From assembly GCA_964017065.1 (NCBI GenBank), contig OZ024784.1, positions 18,904,905 to 18,968,904 on the forward strand: 64,000 nucleotides of DNA, written 5' to 3'. Source of the DNA: Haliclona indistincta. Lineage: Eukaryota; Porifera; Demospongiae; Haplosclerida; Chalinidae. The position numbers and the translations under genes are program-made. The notes under the pieces were generated by a model. That model ran no database searches. It saw only the letters and a program-made list of their open reading frames with translations, and had not been told where the DNA came from. Positions 34,501 to 46,200 of the stretch are shown in pieces. How positions within the stretch are numbered: the stretch's first letter is position 1; each line of letters opens with the position of its first letter.

Positions 34501-37177
34501 GTGTGGTTGGTAATCCCACCACTCCGCCATTCATGTACAACAAGGAAGAGTGGGACCTTGGTCCTCTACCATATGCCACTGAAGAGGCACGCTCAGTAGC
34601 TCACTTGCTCCAGACCACTCCACTGCTTCATCAAGACGCCACCAAGAATGCTGTACTGGCCAAGATCAGTCAGGCAAAGGTGATCCACCTAGCCACTCAT
34701 GGATCTGCTGGAGGTGGATTCCTTGTGTTAGGATCATCCTCTCATAACTTTGCCACAGTAACCAAACACACAGTGGAGGATCCTAGCGCTCTACTACTAC
34801 ATGCCTCTGAGCTGGAGTCTCTGGACATTAGTGCTGCTCTAGTGGTGTTGAGCTCGTGTGATAGTGGTCGAGGTGTGATCAGAGGAGATGATATACAAGG
34901 CATGGCTCGATCCTTCCTACTGGCAGGAGCCAGAGCAGTCCTCACTTCACTATGGAAAGCTCCTGATGAGAGTGCCAGCTTCTTCATGCTATACTTTTAT
35001 CGATATCTTCTTGATGGCCATAAGGCCAGTGTGGCACTACAGAAAACCTCACACAGTATCCGATGCTTTGTTAAATATTCTAACTTTGTTCACTGGAGTG
35101 GCCACCAGCTGACAGGCCAGGACGTCATGGTAACACAGACACTTTCCTCTGAAGATAAAGCTGTTCGTGACTCACTAGGGAACAAGTCCACCACTACCTT
35201 TCCTCGTTTTGATTTACTCCATAGTCTTACTGATGCTTTGAATAGTGACAATGTCCAGGTAACTCAGAATGTTATACAAGTACTACATTAATTATTTATT
35301 TATTTTATAATTATACAGTTGTTGTATGGTCCTCCTGGTGTTGATATGGTGGAGCCAGTGACTGACTTCATCTGCAAGAACTACTCACACTATCCAGGAG
35401 GCATTGTGTGGCTACATGGTAGTCACAGCATTGACGTTCTTCAGGTCAGTCACGTGCTGTTTTGATATAATGATTCATTGGTCTATTTTACAGATGATGT
35501 CAGAGACTTCAGATCGTGTTCTTGTCATATTAGATGGATGTGATGAAATACATCCAACTTGTCCCAAATCTTCTAATATTGATATAATCATTATCTCTAA
35601 TGGTGTTGCTGATGATATGAGGTGTCATGTCAGGAGCTCTCTCAATCGACCAGTATCAGTACATGCGGTCAAGCCACTATCAGAGCTACATGCCACACAG
35701 CGACTAGTCTATTCTGTCCAGAGCAGCTTCCATCTTCCTCCCAGTACAGCAGACCAGTCATCATTCCAACAGCTAGCTCACCTCACTATGGGCTCTCCTA
35801 TACTGATCAGGATGGTACAGTATCTGCTCCACCACAACATGAAGCACAGTAGCTCACCCAGTGAGGGATTACTGTACACCGTACACAGCATTGAAGAGAT
35901 GATGGAGGATGATGATGAACTAGCCACTGGTAGACTAGCTGTGATCAGTGCAGTGTGTGACACACTCTCCACTGCAGCTCAGAGACTGCTTCACTGCCTA
36001 TCATGTCTTAATGGACTACCAGTATCACTAGAGTATATTGAGATCATCGCTAATATGATCCAACCACGGCAACAACTAACACTAGTAACAGAGCTGAGAC
36101 AGGCTGCCGTCCTCCTAGGATACCCTTCACGTGTTGTGATAGGACCAACTAGTGACAAGACTCCATTACTGTATGTTCCAGTGAGTATTGCTGAGAGTAT
36201 CTGGAGTGAGAGTAGCTTACACAACAAGGCACTGAGTCTACTAGTCATCAAGAATGCTATAATGAAGGGACCTAGCTACTGTGATACCGCAGTGCGTCAT
36301 CAAGTACTGAAGAGCTGGGAGACAGCAATGATCAGTGACTCACAGGATCATGACACTGCTACTATACTGCTCTTGAAGGAACACTTTATTGAACTGATAG
36401 AGAGACATCAGCCAGCTGACACCACTCATGGCCCAATGCACTCTCTGGCACCTGCTCTGACACGATCTGACCTGTTGAAAAAACTAGAGCCTGTTGGTCA
36501 CTCTGACAACCCCTCTAGTAGTGATATACACCTGTTCTCAGTGAGTTACCCATGAATGACCCAGATTTGTGTTTTGCACCAGTCTTGCACTTAATCTTTT
36601 ACGTACATCATACAAGTACTTTTCCAAATCACTTTCCCACAGTCATGATGTTTCTTTCACCTGCAGGATACTTCTGGGTGCTCTTCTGCCTTGACTCACC
36701 AAGCGTCCATTGAACTGCCTCGTATGAATCACCAAGCGTCCATTGAACAGCCTCGTATGAATCACCCAGCGTCCATTGAACAGCCTCGTATGAATTACCA
36801 AGTGTCCATTGAACAGCCTCGTATGAATCACCAAGCGTCCATTGAACAGCCTTGTATGAATCACCAAGTGTCCATTGAACCGCTTACTCATCAAGTATCC
36901 ACAGAAAAGTCTGCTGAGACATCTAACATACTACATAATATTGAAATCAATTCAAAATTATCTGACATCAAGATTCGTGAGTTTGTGTAACAATAGTTAA
37001 TATTACCTGTTTCATTTATTATTCATACATAATGTAGGTATTTTAATATGGAAACATTATAATCCTGATCTTATTATTGGCAGTAAGTTTACTAATAATT
37101 ATTGTAACACTACACAATAATTACAAAATAAAATAAATTCTTTAGAAGCAATCAATGATGTACCAGTTGCTGAATAG
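31545..37177 (+). CDS. TPR-CHAT protease with NB-ARC-like C-terminal region (gene A)
   Basis: Exons by my reading: 31545-35258, 35319-35444, 35494-36540, 36667-36976, 37038-37082, 37146-37177, all GT-AG and in phase. 31545 follows TTACATTCAG, a splice acceptor, so the first exon is missing. Exon 1 encodes an unrecognised N-terminus (to about 300), tetratricopeptide repeats (about 380-690, e.g. NLGNLFHSVGDHTAAVPHY, AYNNLGTYYQAVGDLDKA), and a CHAT caspase-like domain (about 820-1200). Its catalytic His is in HLATHGS (about 1052) and Cys in LSSCDSG (about 1105). Exons 2-3 encode GPPGVDM, VLVILDGCDEI (Walker B-like) and VKPLSELHATQRL, resembling an NB-ARC/STAND ATPase whose P-loop lacks GK[ST]. 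Exon 4 has six 11-residue repeats. CHAT proteases are cysteine proteases; TPRs usually sense partners. A role in immunity or cell death is inferred. Confidence 0.85.
36692..36890 (+). repeat. 33 bp coding tandem repeat in gene A exon 4
   Basis: Six in-frame copies of HQASIEQPRMN-type units with slight variation. The corresponding exon of gene B (52861-52793) has only one, followed by a stop, so the array expanded in A or contracted in B. Confidence 0.85.
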
Positions 37178-37501
37178 GAGTGTGTATTGTGATGGTAAGC
37201 CTATACAATGTGATAATGTGATGCATACTTTTTTCCAATCCAGAAGATATTGATCCTAGTGATGATCATTACAATGACATGCACTGAACTGTAATAATGA
37301 TGTTCTGTCAGCTGAGCACCTGTTCAGTAATCAATGAAGATTGCAGCATTCTGCCATTATAGCTCTGAAAGAAATCAGTGAAACTTGTTGACTCTTGATC
37401 ATTAAATGTTTATCATTATTATTAAATATTATGCAATTCAATTAAGTTGTGAATCGAAGCACGTATCTGCAGCAGCAAGCATGAAAGAACAGACTTCACG
37501 A
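37178..37501. other. 3' flank of gene A
   Basis: Low-GC sequence with no further exon supported. The stop at 37175-37177 is predicted from the splice phase of three short final exons and is the weakest part of the gene A model. Confidence 0.4.
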
Positions 37502-38038
37502 AACCCTCGGCGTGTTGCACATTGTAAAGTTAGCTCCATATAGTTTTGGTTTGCAGAAGGAGCTTTGCAGCTAAAGCCAACCTGCTTGCTATTGAAACTG
37601 CACCGCTAACCAGAAGACAGCAAAGTGCTGACCACAACCGATACAAGGTGTGTCAAGTGGGCGTGACCGTGAACACTTAGTAGGTAGCCATTGCTCTTGG
37701 CTTCGATAGGCTTTTTCTTGAGATGTCTACGCACCCCCAAAAGCTGACCTGCAGTTTAGATGGAATCTACAAGTACCTAGGTAGTCAACTATGGGCGCGT
37801 TTGTTGTCAGAGAAGTCTATGATGGCCGTCATGCAAGGTGAGCCAGCCATAAACTCAAGAACGAAAGCACTTTAGCAAAATCCACGAGTCACATTGCAAG
37901 CCATTGTCGTGCTAAGCCTGTTCATACCTTTACCGAGTTTCAGAAGTGAGCGATGGTCTCTGCAGCTCATTGGACAGACAGAATGAGTGAACGAATGACA
38001 AACTAAGTACCGTAACCCTCGCGCATGCGCCGAGGGTT
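37502..38038 (+). mobile_element. Helitron-like element, family 2 copy 2
   Basis: It matches 7518-8041 over its whole length, begins AACCCTCGGCGTGTTGCACA and ends in the TAACCCTCG...CGAGGGTTA hairpin (38013-38038). It lies about 115 bp upstream of the TADA2B start codon, so it probably forms part of that promoter region. Confidence 0.7.
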
Positions 38039-38151
38039 AATAATGTACACACTCGACTGCTCATCTGATCTGTGCATTTTTGTGGCTCCAACAGGCACGT
38101 GATCACTCTAGCTTATACCACACCCAGGTTACCGCCCAGCGGTGCAGCAGC

Positions 38152-40168
38152 ATGGCTGAAGGTTAATTTCGTTATCCTGGTCGTATGTCGATAGTACTAG
38201 TGTCTATTGCAATATAACTAGTTGTGTGTGTGTTTCTTCTCTACAGCAGACGATACTCAGCGCTATCAGTGCGGTTACTGTGGCTGTGATATTACTCTAC
38301 GCCTCAAGTGTGCCGAGTGTAGCGACCTGGACCTGTGCCTACATGTTAGTAGTACAGCTGCTATAGATGCCGTGTGTATGCTTCATAGTTCATCACGTTA
38401 CAGTGCTTCTCATCTGGAGCTCGAGGAGGTACACACAAACCAGACCACGCCTACCAGCTCATAGTAAGCCCCGCCCATCAGTATCATGATATAGTGCTTG
38501 TCTCACTCTCCCTCTAGGATGAGGGTAGCTTTCCTCTACTGACAGATGACTGGGGAGCCATTGAAGAAGTGTTACTACTAGACGCTGTAGAGCAAGATGG
38601 GTTTGGTAACTGGGAAGATATAGCAGCTCATGTTGTCACCAAGACAGCTAGAGGTGTGTGTGCGTGTGTGTGTGAGTGTGTGTGTGTGTGCGTGCGTGTG
38701 CATGTCTGTGTGTGCGTGAGTGTTAATTAAATCATTAATATTCTCTACTTTAGAGAGCAGAGACCATTATAATGATGTCTATGTTAATGGAACTATTGGA
38801 GAGAGTAAGTCACTATAACTATACAATACTACTATCACTATCGTCACTAAGGTTTGTTACCACAAGACCATCATTGCAAGGCACTGGATAGAGGAGGAGG
38901 AGACAGTAAGCACCTTGTATTAGTACATTTGTTCACCTCTCTCTTTCTCTCCCTTCCTCCCTCCTCCCTTCCTCCCTCCTCTCTCCCTCCTTCCTCCCTC
39001 CCTCCCTCCTCCCTCCTTCCTCCCTCCGCTCTCCCTTCCTCCCTCCGCTCTCCCTTCCTCCCTCCGCTCTCCCTTCCTCCCTCCGCTCTCCCTTCCTCCC
39101 TCCCTCCCTCCCTCCCTCCCTTCCTCTCCTTCTCCAGTCCCACCATCTCCTCCATCATTTGTTCCTATCAAACTGGATCATTCTGAACAACAAGAGCTCT
39201 CTTATCTGCCATTGAGAGATGATTTTGAGAAAGTGAGTTACTTGCAGTAGGCTAGCGACAACACTTACAGACCTCAACTGGAATGCAATAGTAGTGCTAT
39301 GAACTTGTCCAGAGTTTTACTAAAGTTAATCTGCATTAGCAATCTTACTACTTGTGTTCATGTGTAAATCATGTTACTGTAGATCGGGAATTCTCATCTA
39401 TAAAAGTTTTCATCTGTTTAATTTTGTGCTAGCTTTGTTCATAATATAAATGTGTATCGTGTATTGTATGTTGATTTATTTTTTGTTGTAAGAAAAATAT
39501 AGCTAGCCTCGTCCCAAGGCTCCACCCCTCTCATTTATTTTGTTCCGAGAGAGAGCCTGCTCTCTAATCTCACATGACCAAGACAGGTGATTAGTGAACG
39601 TGGGCACAATAGCTCAACATGCTTGCATTCGACATGTGCTTCTAGTACGGACTGCAGCAGCTCACCAGTATGATCGATGTTCTATGTGAAATGGTGCCGA
39701 GGCTTTACAAGCTGCCTAGCTTGCCGATCGTTGGGCACGAAGGCATGTATGCGCTAAGTGTCAACCCATGCAGCTACTCGTTCCGAGCTCGGATCAACCA
39801 AGCACTAGAGAGATCACTGTCGAACATACCCTCCTCCCTAGCTAGTTCCTGACAGCAGCTCCAGTAGTACGACTGCACACTCATACACTGTTCATCGTGC
39901 GGTTTGCCTACCCACGCTCATTAAATTTTTGCACTTTTAGGCTGCGCTCACGTGAGATTAGTGACCAGACTCTCTGACGGAATAGAGAGCTAAGGAAAAT
40001 ATTGTAATGCCAAAAATGTCCTATTCTATTCACTTGGTGTTCTGATGTATTCAGGAATATAATAATGATGCTGAGAAGGTGATCAGTGGTATTACTATGA
40101 GCCATGATGATGATGAAGATATTGAGACTGGTGAGTGTACGCGGGTGTGTGTGTGTGTGTGTGCAAGC

Positions 40169-40221
<53 letters not shown>

Positions 40222-43200
40222 TGTATATAGCACTAAAGCTAGCCCATGTCAACATGTCTGTCTGTCTGTATGTAGCACTAAAGCTAGCCCATGTCAACAT
40301 GTCTGTCTGTATATAGCACTAAAGCTAGCCCATGTCAACATGTCTGTCTGTATGTAGCACTAAAGCTAGCCCATGTCAACATGTCTGTCTGTATGTAGCA
40401 CTAAAGCTAGCCCATGTCAACATGTCTGTCTGTATGTAGCTCTAAATCTAGCCCATGTCAACATGTCTGTCTGTATGTAGCACTAAAGCTAGCCCATGTC
40501 AACATGTCTGTCTGTATGTAGCACTAAAGCTAGCCCATGTCAACATGTCTGTCTGTATGTAGCACTAAAGCTAGCCCATGTCAACATGTCTGTCTGTATG
40601 TAGCACTAAAGCTAGCCCATGTCAACATGTCTGTCTGTATGTAGCTCTAAATCTAGCCCATGTCAACATGTCTGTCTGTATGTAGCACTAAAGCTAGCCC
40701 ATGTCAACATGTCTGTCTGTATGTAGCACTAAAGCTAGCCCATGTCAACATGTCTGTCTGTATGTAGCACTAAAGCTAGCCCATGTCAACATGTCTGTCT
40801 GTATACTAAAGCTAGCCCATGTCAACATGTCTGTCTGTATGTAGCACTAAAGCTAGCCCATGTCAACATGTCTGTCTGTATGTAGCACTAAAGCTAGCCC
40901 ATGTCAACATGTCTGTCTGTATATAGCACTAAAGCTAGCCCATGTCAACATGTCTGTCTGTATGTAGCACTAAAGCTAGCCCATGTCAACATGTCTGTCT
41001 GTATGTAGCACTAAAGCTAGCCCATGTCAACATGTCTGTCTGTATGTAGCACTAAAGCTAGCCCATGTCAACATGTCTGTCTGTATGTAGCACTAAAGCT
41101 AGCCCATGTCAACATGTCTGTCTGTATGTAGCTCTAAATCTAGCCCATGTCAACATGTCTGTCTGTATGTAGCACTAAAGCTAGCCCATGTCAACATGTC
41201 TGTCTGTATGTAGCACTAAAGCTAGCCCATGTCAACATGTCTGTCTGTATGTAGCACTAAAGGTAGCCCATGTCAACATGTCTGTCTGTATACTAAAGCT
41301 AGCCCATGTCAACATGTCTGTCTGTATGTAGCACTAAAGCTAGCCCATGTCAACATGTCTGTCTGTATGTAGCACTAAAGCTAGCCCATGTCAACATGTC
41401 TGTCTGTATATAGCACTAAAGCTAGCCCATGTCAACATGTCTGTCTGTATGTAGCACTAAAGCTAGTCCATGTCAACATGTCTGTCTGTATGTAGCACTA
41501 AAGCTAGTCCATGTCAACATGTCTGTCTGTATGTAGCACTAAAGCTAGCCCATGTCAACATGTCTGTCTGTATATAGCACTAAAGCTAGCCCATGTCAAC
41601 ATGTCTGTATGTAGCACTAAAGCTAGCCCATGTCAACATGTCTGTCTGTATATAGCACTAAAGCTAGCCCATGTCAACATGTCTGTCTGTATGTAGCACT
41701 AAAGCTAGCCCATGTCAACATGTCTGTCTGTATATAGCACTAAAGCTAGCCCATGTCAACATGTCTGTATATAGCACTAAAGCTAGCCCATGTCAACATG
41801 TCTGTATGTAGCACTAAAGCTAGCCCATGTCAACATGTCTGTATGTAGCACTAAAGCTAGCCCATGTCAACATGTCTGTATATAGCATTATATCCCACTG
41901 AAGCCATACTTCAAAGGATATTGCAGTGCTATAAATGTGATATAGCACGCTCAGTGCATATAAATCCCTTTGATGTTTGATATATGCACTGTGGTTATCA
42001 AAATAATTCTATTCAGTAACCCACTAATTGTTCATCAGGAAATGAATATTTGGAATAAATACAGGTATATATGGCGTATTGAATATGGGAAACATGGGAT
42101 AAACATTGTATAACCATTGTCAACAGTGAGACTGAAACTTTCATGTTCATTCAGTCATTATTTATGATTGTTCGCCAGCTGGTTCATTTCCAAAGTGGGA
42201 TCCATGTGGCATCGGAGGATAATACAGCGCAGCATAAGGATCAGGAACTGGAGGGAAGCACATCTGTGGCATTGCAGAAGAGTAGACATTCACGGTGCAG
42301 TTGTTGTATTGTGTCGCTGGTTGGCAAGATGCACTGGTGACTTTCGAACTGGTTTCTTCTTGCTTGCTATTACTTGGACCTTCTTCGAAAGTCTCCTTTT
42401 CTCCGCTCAAAATCTTGGAAACCTGTAGATTCTGCTTGTCAGTTACCCTTTCATACAGTCGAAGAGCATCTAGCGAACGATGACCAGTTCTAGCTTGGAT
42501 TATTCGCTCTGGTACACCTGCATCAAAAAGTGAGCTTGCTCCAGCTACTCGCAAACTGTGATTTGTTTTTTTTCCCGGTACACCTGCATCAGAGCACATA
42601 CTTGGCACCATTTTTGCTAGTTGGTTACGACCGACAGGCACTGCTGCGAACCATGGATGTGTAGAATCCCTAGGTTTTGATGGCAAAGGTCGACAATAGA
42701 AGATGTCCTTTTCAATTGCCGCCTTGGGTAATTTGCTGATGTAAAGGTCGAGGAGAAATACATGACACCTACAGCCAGCACTTGGATTAGCAACGATAGT
42801 CACACTTTTATGTTCGAGCCTCAACTCAGACAGACCTCCTTTCCGGTTCTTCGATGAATTTTCGCTGTACACATACTTGTCTGGATTTTTACTTCTTTCC
42901 AGCTGAGACAACTGCAAATCTCTGTGTTCTTGGCATCCCCTTAAACAAAAGCATTTCCCATTGTAGAAAAAAACGGAACGAAGAAGACCTAAAGGGGTAT
43001 CAATGTTGAGCGTTTCCGTTTCCCACAGGAGGTCTTCATCACTGGTTGTAATAGGCTCAGTGTGCTTTGAATTCGCTCCAACTCCTGATGCTCGTAGAGA
43101 CTTGAACAAGTTGTCTAGCAATGCAGTGAATTCAGAAAACATGGGATCTTTCCTAGCCAGAAAATTGGGATACGACGGATTCTGACCTCTCATGTGTCTC

Positions 43201-46200
43201 AGGAATCCCGTAAGTAGAACGTAAAGTGTCTTTGGCGGATAATTTTCTCCATTCTTTGTCCTCGTTTCCGTGGTAAAGACGCGCAGCCATTGGTTTAAAA
43301 TCGGAGGAGAACACGTGGCAGAAAGAAACTCTTCAGGGCAGGGGCTTTCTTTATTTCTCTGATTGTAGTCGTGAAACCATTCTGTGATGTTTTTAACTGC
43401 CCATCGAGTAGCCGTGGCGGTGTTTTTCGGTACCGACGGTTTAGACAGTTCTTCAATGGCGTCATTAGAAGCAGTACAAAATCGGCGCTGACCTTTCAAC
43501 GAGAGCGAGAGTCTTCTTCTCTTGCTCGCTGGTTCTTTGCCTTTCTCCATTCACATTTAGTACACTCAATGACTTGTAGATTCGACGATGGAGACGGATT
43601 TTCAACAAGCCACCTGGAGACAGTTTCAAGCGCTCTAGCTGCACACACGGGAACACGTGGTGCTTGCGCATGCGTACATACACACACCACCGGAAGTATG
43701 GCTTCATGCGAGATAAATTCGTTATATCACGTGCACTCGTGCAATATTGATTTATATGACCTCGCCCTCGGGCTCGGTCATATAAATCCAATATAGCACT
43801 CGTGCTGTGATATAACATATACCTAAAGCTAGCCCATGTCAACATGTCTGTCTGATAGCACTAAAGCTAGTCCATGTCAACATGTTTGTCTGTATATAGC
43901 ACTAAAGCTAGCCCATGTCAACATGTCTGTCTGTATATAGCACTAAAGCTAGCCCATGTCAACATGTCTGTATATAGCACTAAAGCTAGCCCATGTCAAC
44001 ATGTCTGTATGTAGCACTAAAGTTAGCCCATGTCAACATGTCTGTCTGTATATAGCACTAAAGCTAGCCCATGTCAACATGTCTGTCTGTATGTAGCACT
44101 AAAGCTAGCCCATGTCAACATGTCTGTCTGTATATAGCACTAAAGCTAGCCCATGTCAACATGTCTGTCTGTATGTAGCACTAAAGCTAGCCCATGTCAA
44201 CATGTCTGTCTGTATATAGCACTAAAGCTAGCCCATGTCAACATGTCTGTCTGTATGTAGCACTAAAGCTAGCCCATGTCAACATGTCTGTCTGTATATA
44301 GCACTAAAGCTAGCCCATGTCAACATGTCTGTATATAGCACTAAAGCTAGCCCATGTCAACATGTCTGTCTGTATATAGCACTAAAGCTAGCCCATGTCA
44401 ACATGTCTGTCTGTATGTAGCACTAAAGCTAGTCCATGTCAACATGTCTGTCTGTATGTAGCACTAAAGCTAGCCCATGTCAACATGTCTGTCTGTATGT
44501 AGCACTAAAGCTAGCCCATGTCAACATGTCTGTATGTAGCACTAAAGCTAGCCCATGTCAACATGTCTGTCTGTATATAGCACTAAAGCTAGCCCATGTC
44601 AACATGTCTGTCTGTATGTAGCACTAAAGCTAGCCCATGTCAACATGTCTGTCTGTATATAGCACTAAAGCTAGCCCATGTCAACATGTCTGTATATAGC
44701 ACTAAAGCTAGCCCATGTCAACATGTCTGTATGTAGCACTAAAGCTAGCCCATGTCAACATGTCTGTATGTAGCACTAAAGCTAGCCCATGTCAACATGT
44801 CTGTATATAGCATTATATCCCACTGAAGCCATACTTCAAAGGATATTGCAGTGCTATAAATGTGATATAGCACGCTCAGTGCATATAAATCCCTTTGATG
44901 TTTGATATATGCACTGTGGTTATCAAAATAATTCTATTCAGTAACCCACTAATTGTTCATCAGGAAATGAATATTTGGAATAAATACAGGTATATATGGC
45001 GTATTGAATATGGGAAACATGGGATAAACATTGTATAACCATTGTCAACAGTGAGACTGAAACTTTCATGTTCATTCAGTCATTATTTATGATTGTTCGC
45101 CAGCTGGTTCATTTCCAAAGTGGGATCCATGTGGCATCGGAGGATAATACAGCGCAGCATAAGGATCAGGAACTGGAGGGAAGCACATCTGTGGCATTGC
45201 AGAAGAGTAGACATTCACGGTGCAGTTGTTGTATTGTGTCGCTGGTTGGCAAGATGCACTGGTGACTTTCGAACTGGTTTCTTCTTGCTTGCTATTACTT
45301 GGACCTTCTTCGAAAGTCTCCTTTTCTCCGCTCAAAATCTTGGAAACCTGTAGATTCTGCTTGTCAGTTACCCTTTCATACAGTCGAAGAGCATCTAGCG
45401 AACGATGACCAGTTCTAGCTTGGATTATTCGCTCTGGTACACCTGCATCAAAAAGTGAGCTTGCTCCAGCTACTCGCAAACTGTGATTTGTTTTTTTTCC
45501 CGGTACACCTGCATCAGAGCACATACTTGGCACCATTTTTGCTAGTTGGTTACGACCGACAGGCACTGCTGCGAACCATGGATGTGTAGAATCCCTAGGT
45601 TTTGATGGCAAAGGTCGACAATAGAAGATGTCCTTTTCAATTGCCGCCTTGGGTAATTTGCTGATGTAAAGGTCGAGGAGAAATACATGACACCTACAGC
45701 CAGCACTTGGATTAGCAACGATAGTCACACTTTTATGTTCGAGCCTCAACTCAGACAGACCTCCTTTCCGGTTCTTCGATGAATTTTCGCTGTACACATA
45801 CTTGTCTGGATTTTTACTTCTTTCCAGCTGAGACAACTGCAAATCTCTGTGTTCTTGGCATCCCCTTAAACAAAAGCATTTCCCATTGTAGAAAAAAACG
45901 GAACGAAGAAGACCTAAAGGGGTATCAATGTTGAGCGTTTCCGTTTCCCACAGGAGGTCTTCATCACTGGTTGTAATAGGCTCAGTGTGCTTTGAATTCG
46001 CTCCAACTCCTGATGCTCGTAGAGACTTGAACAAGTTGTCTAGCAATGCAGTGAATTCAGAAAACATGGGATCTTTCCTAGCCAGAAAATTGGGATACGA
46101 CGGATTCTGACCTCTCATGTGTCTCAGGAATCCCGTAAGTAGAACGTAAAGTGTCTTTGGCGGATAATTTTCTCCATTCTTTGTCCTCGTTTCCGTGGTA

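Larger units (their letters stand above)
41888..43822 (-). mobile_element. Crypton element, copy 1, inside satellite
   Basis: Non-satellite DNA of about 1.94 kb interrupts the 41 bp array between TATATAGCA and CTAAAGCT. It contains one recombinase gene on the minus strand. One end carries a 96 bp imperfect palindrome (43721-43816), GTTATATCAC...GTGATATAAC. Cryptons normally lack terminal inverted repeats, so the palindrome may belong to a co-inserted miniature element. Confidence 0.75.

Noticed and set aside
38871..39171. Gly/Glu/Arg-rich minus-strand frames
   Set aside because: Direct translation of a CT-rich minisatellite.
39670..39852. 60-codon frame in TADA2B intron 6
   Set aside because: Inside a probable TIR element, no domain, and not in phase with neighbouring exons.
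42143..43185. Plus-strand frames opposite the Crypton gene (repeated in each copy)
   Set aside because: Shadows of the recombinase; no domains.
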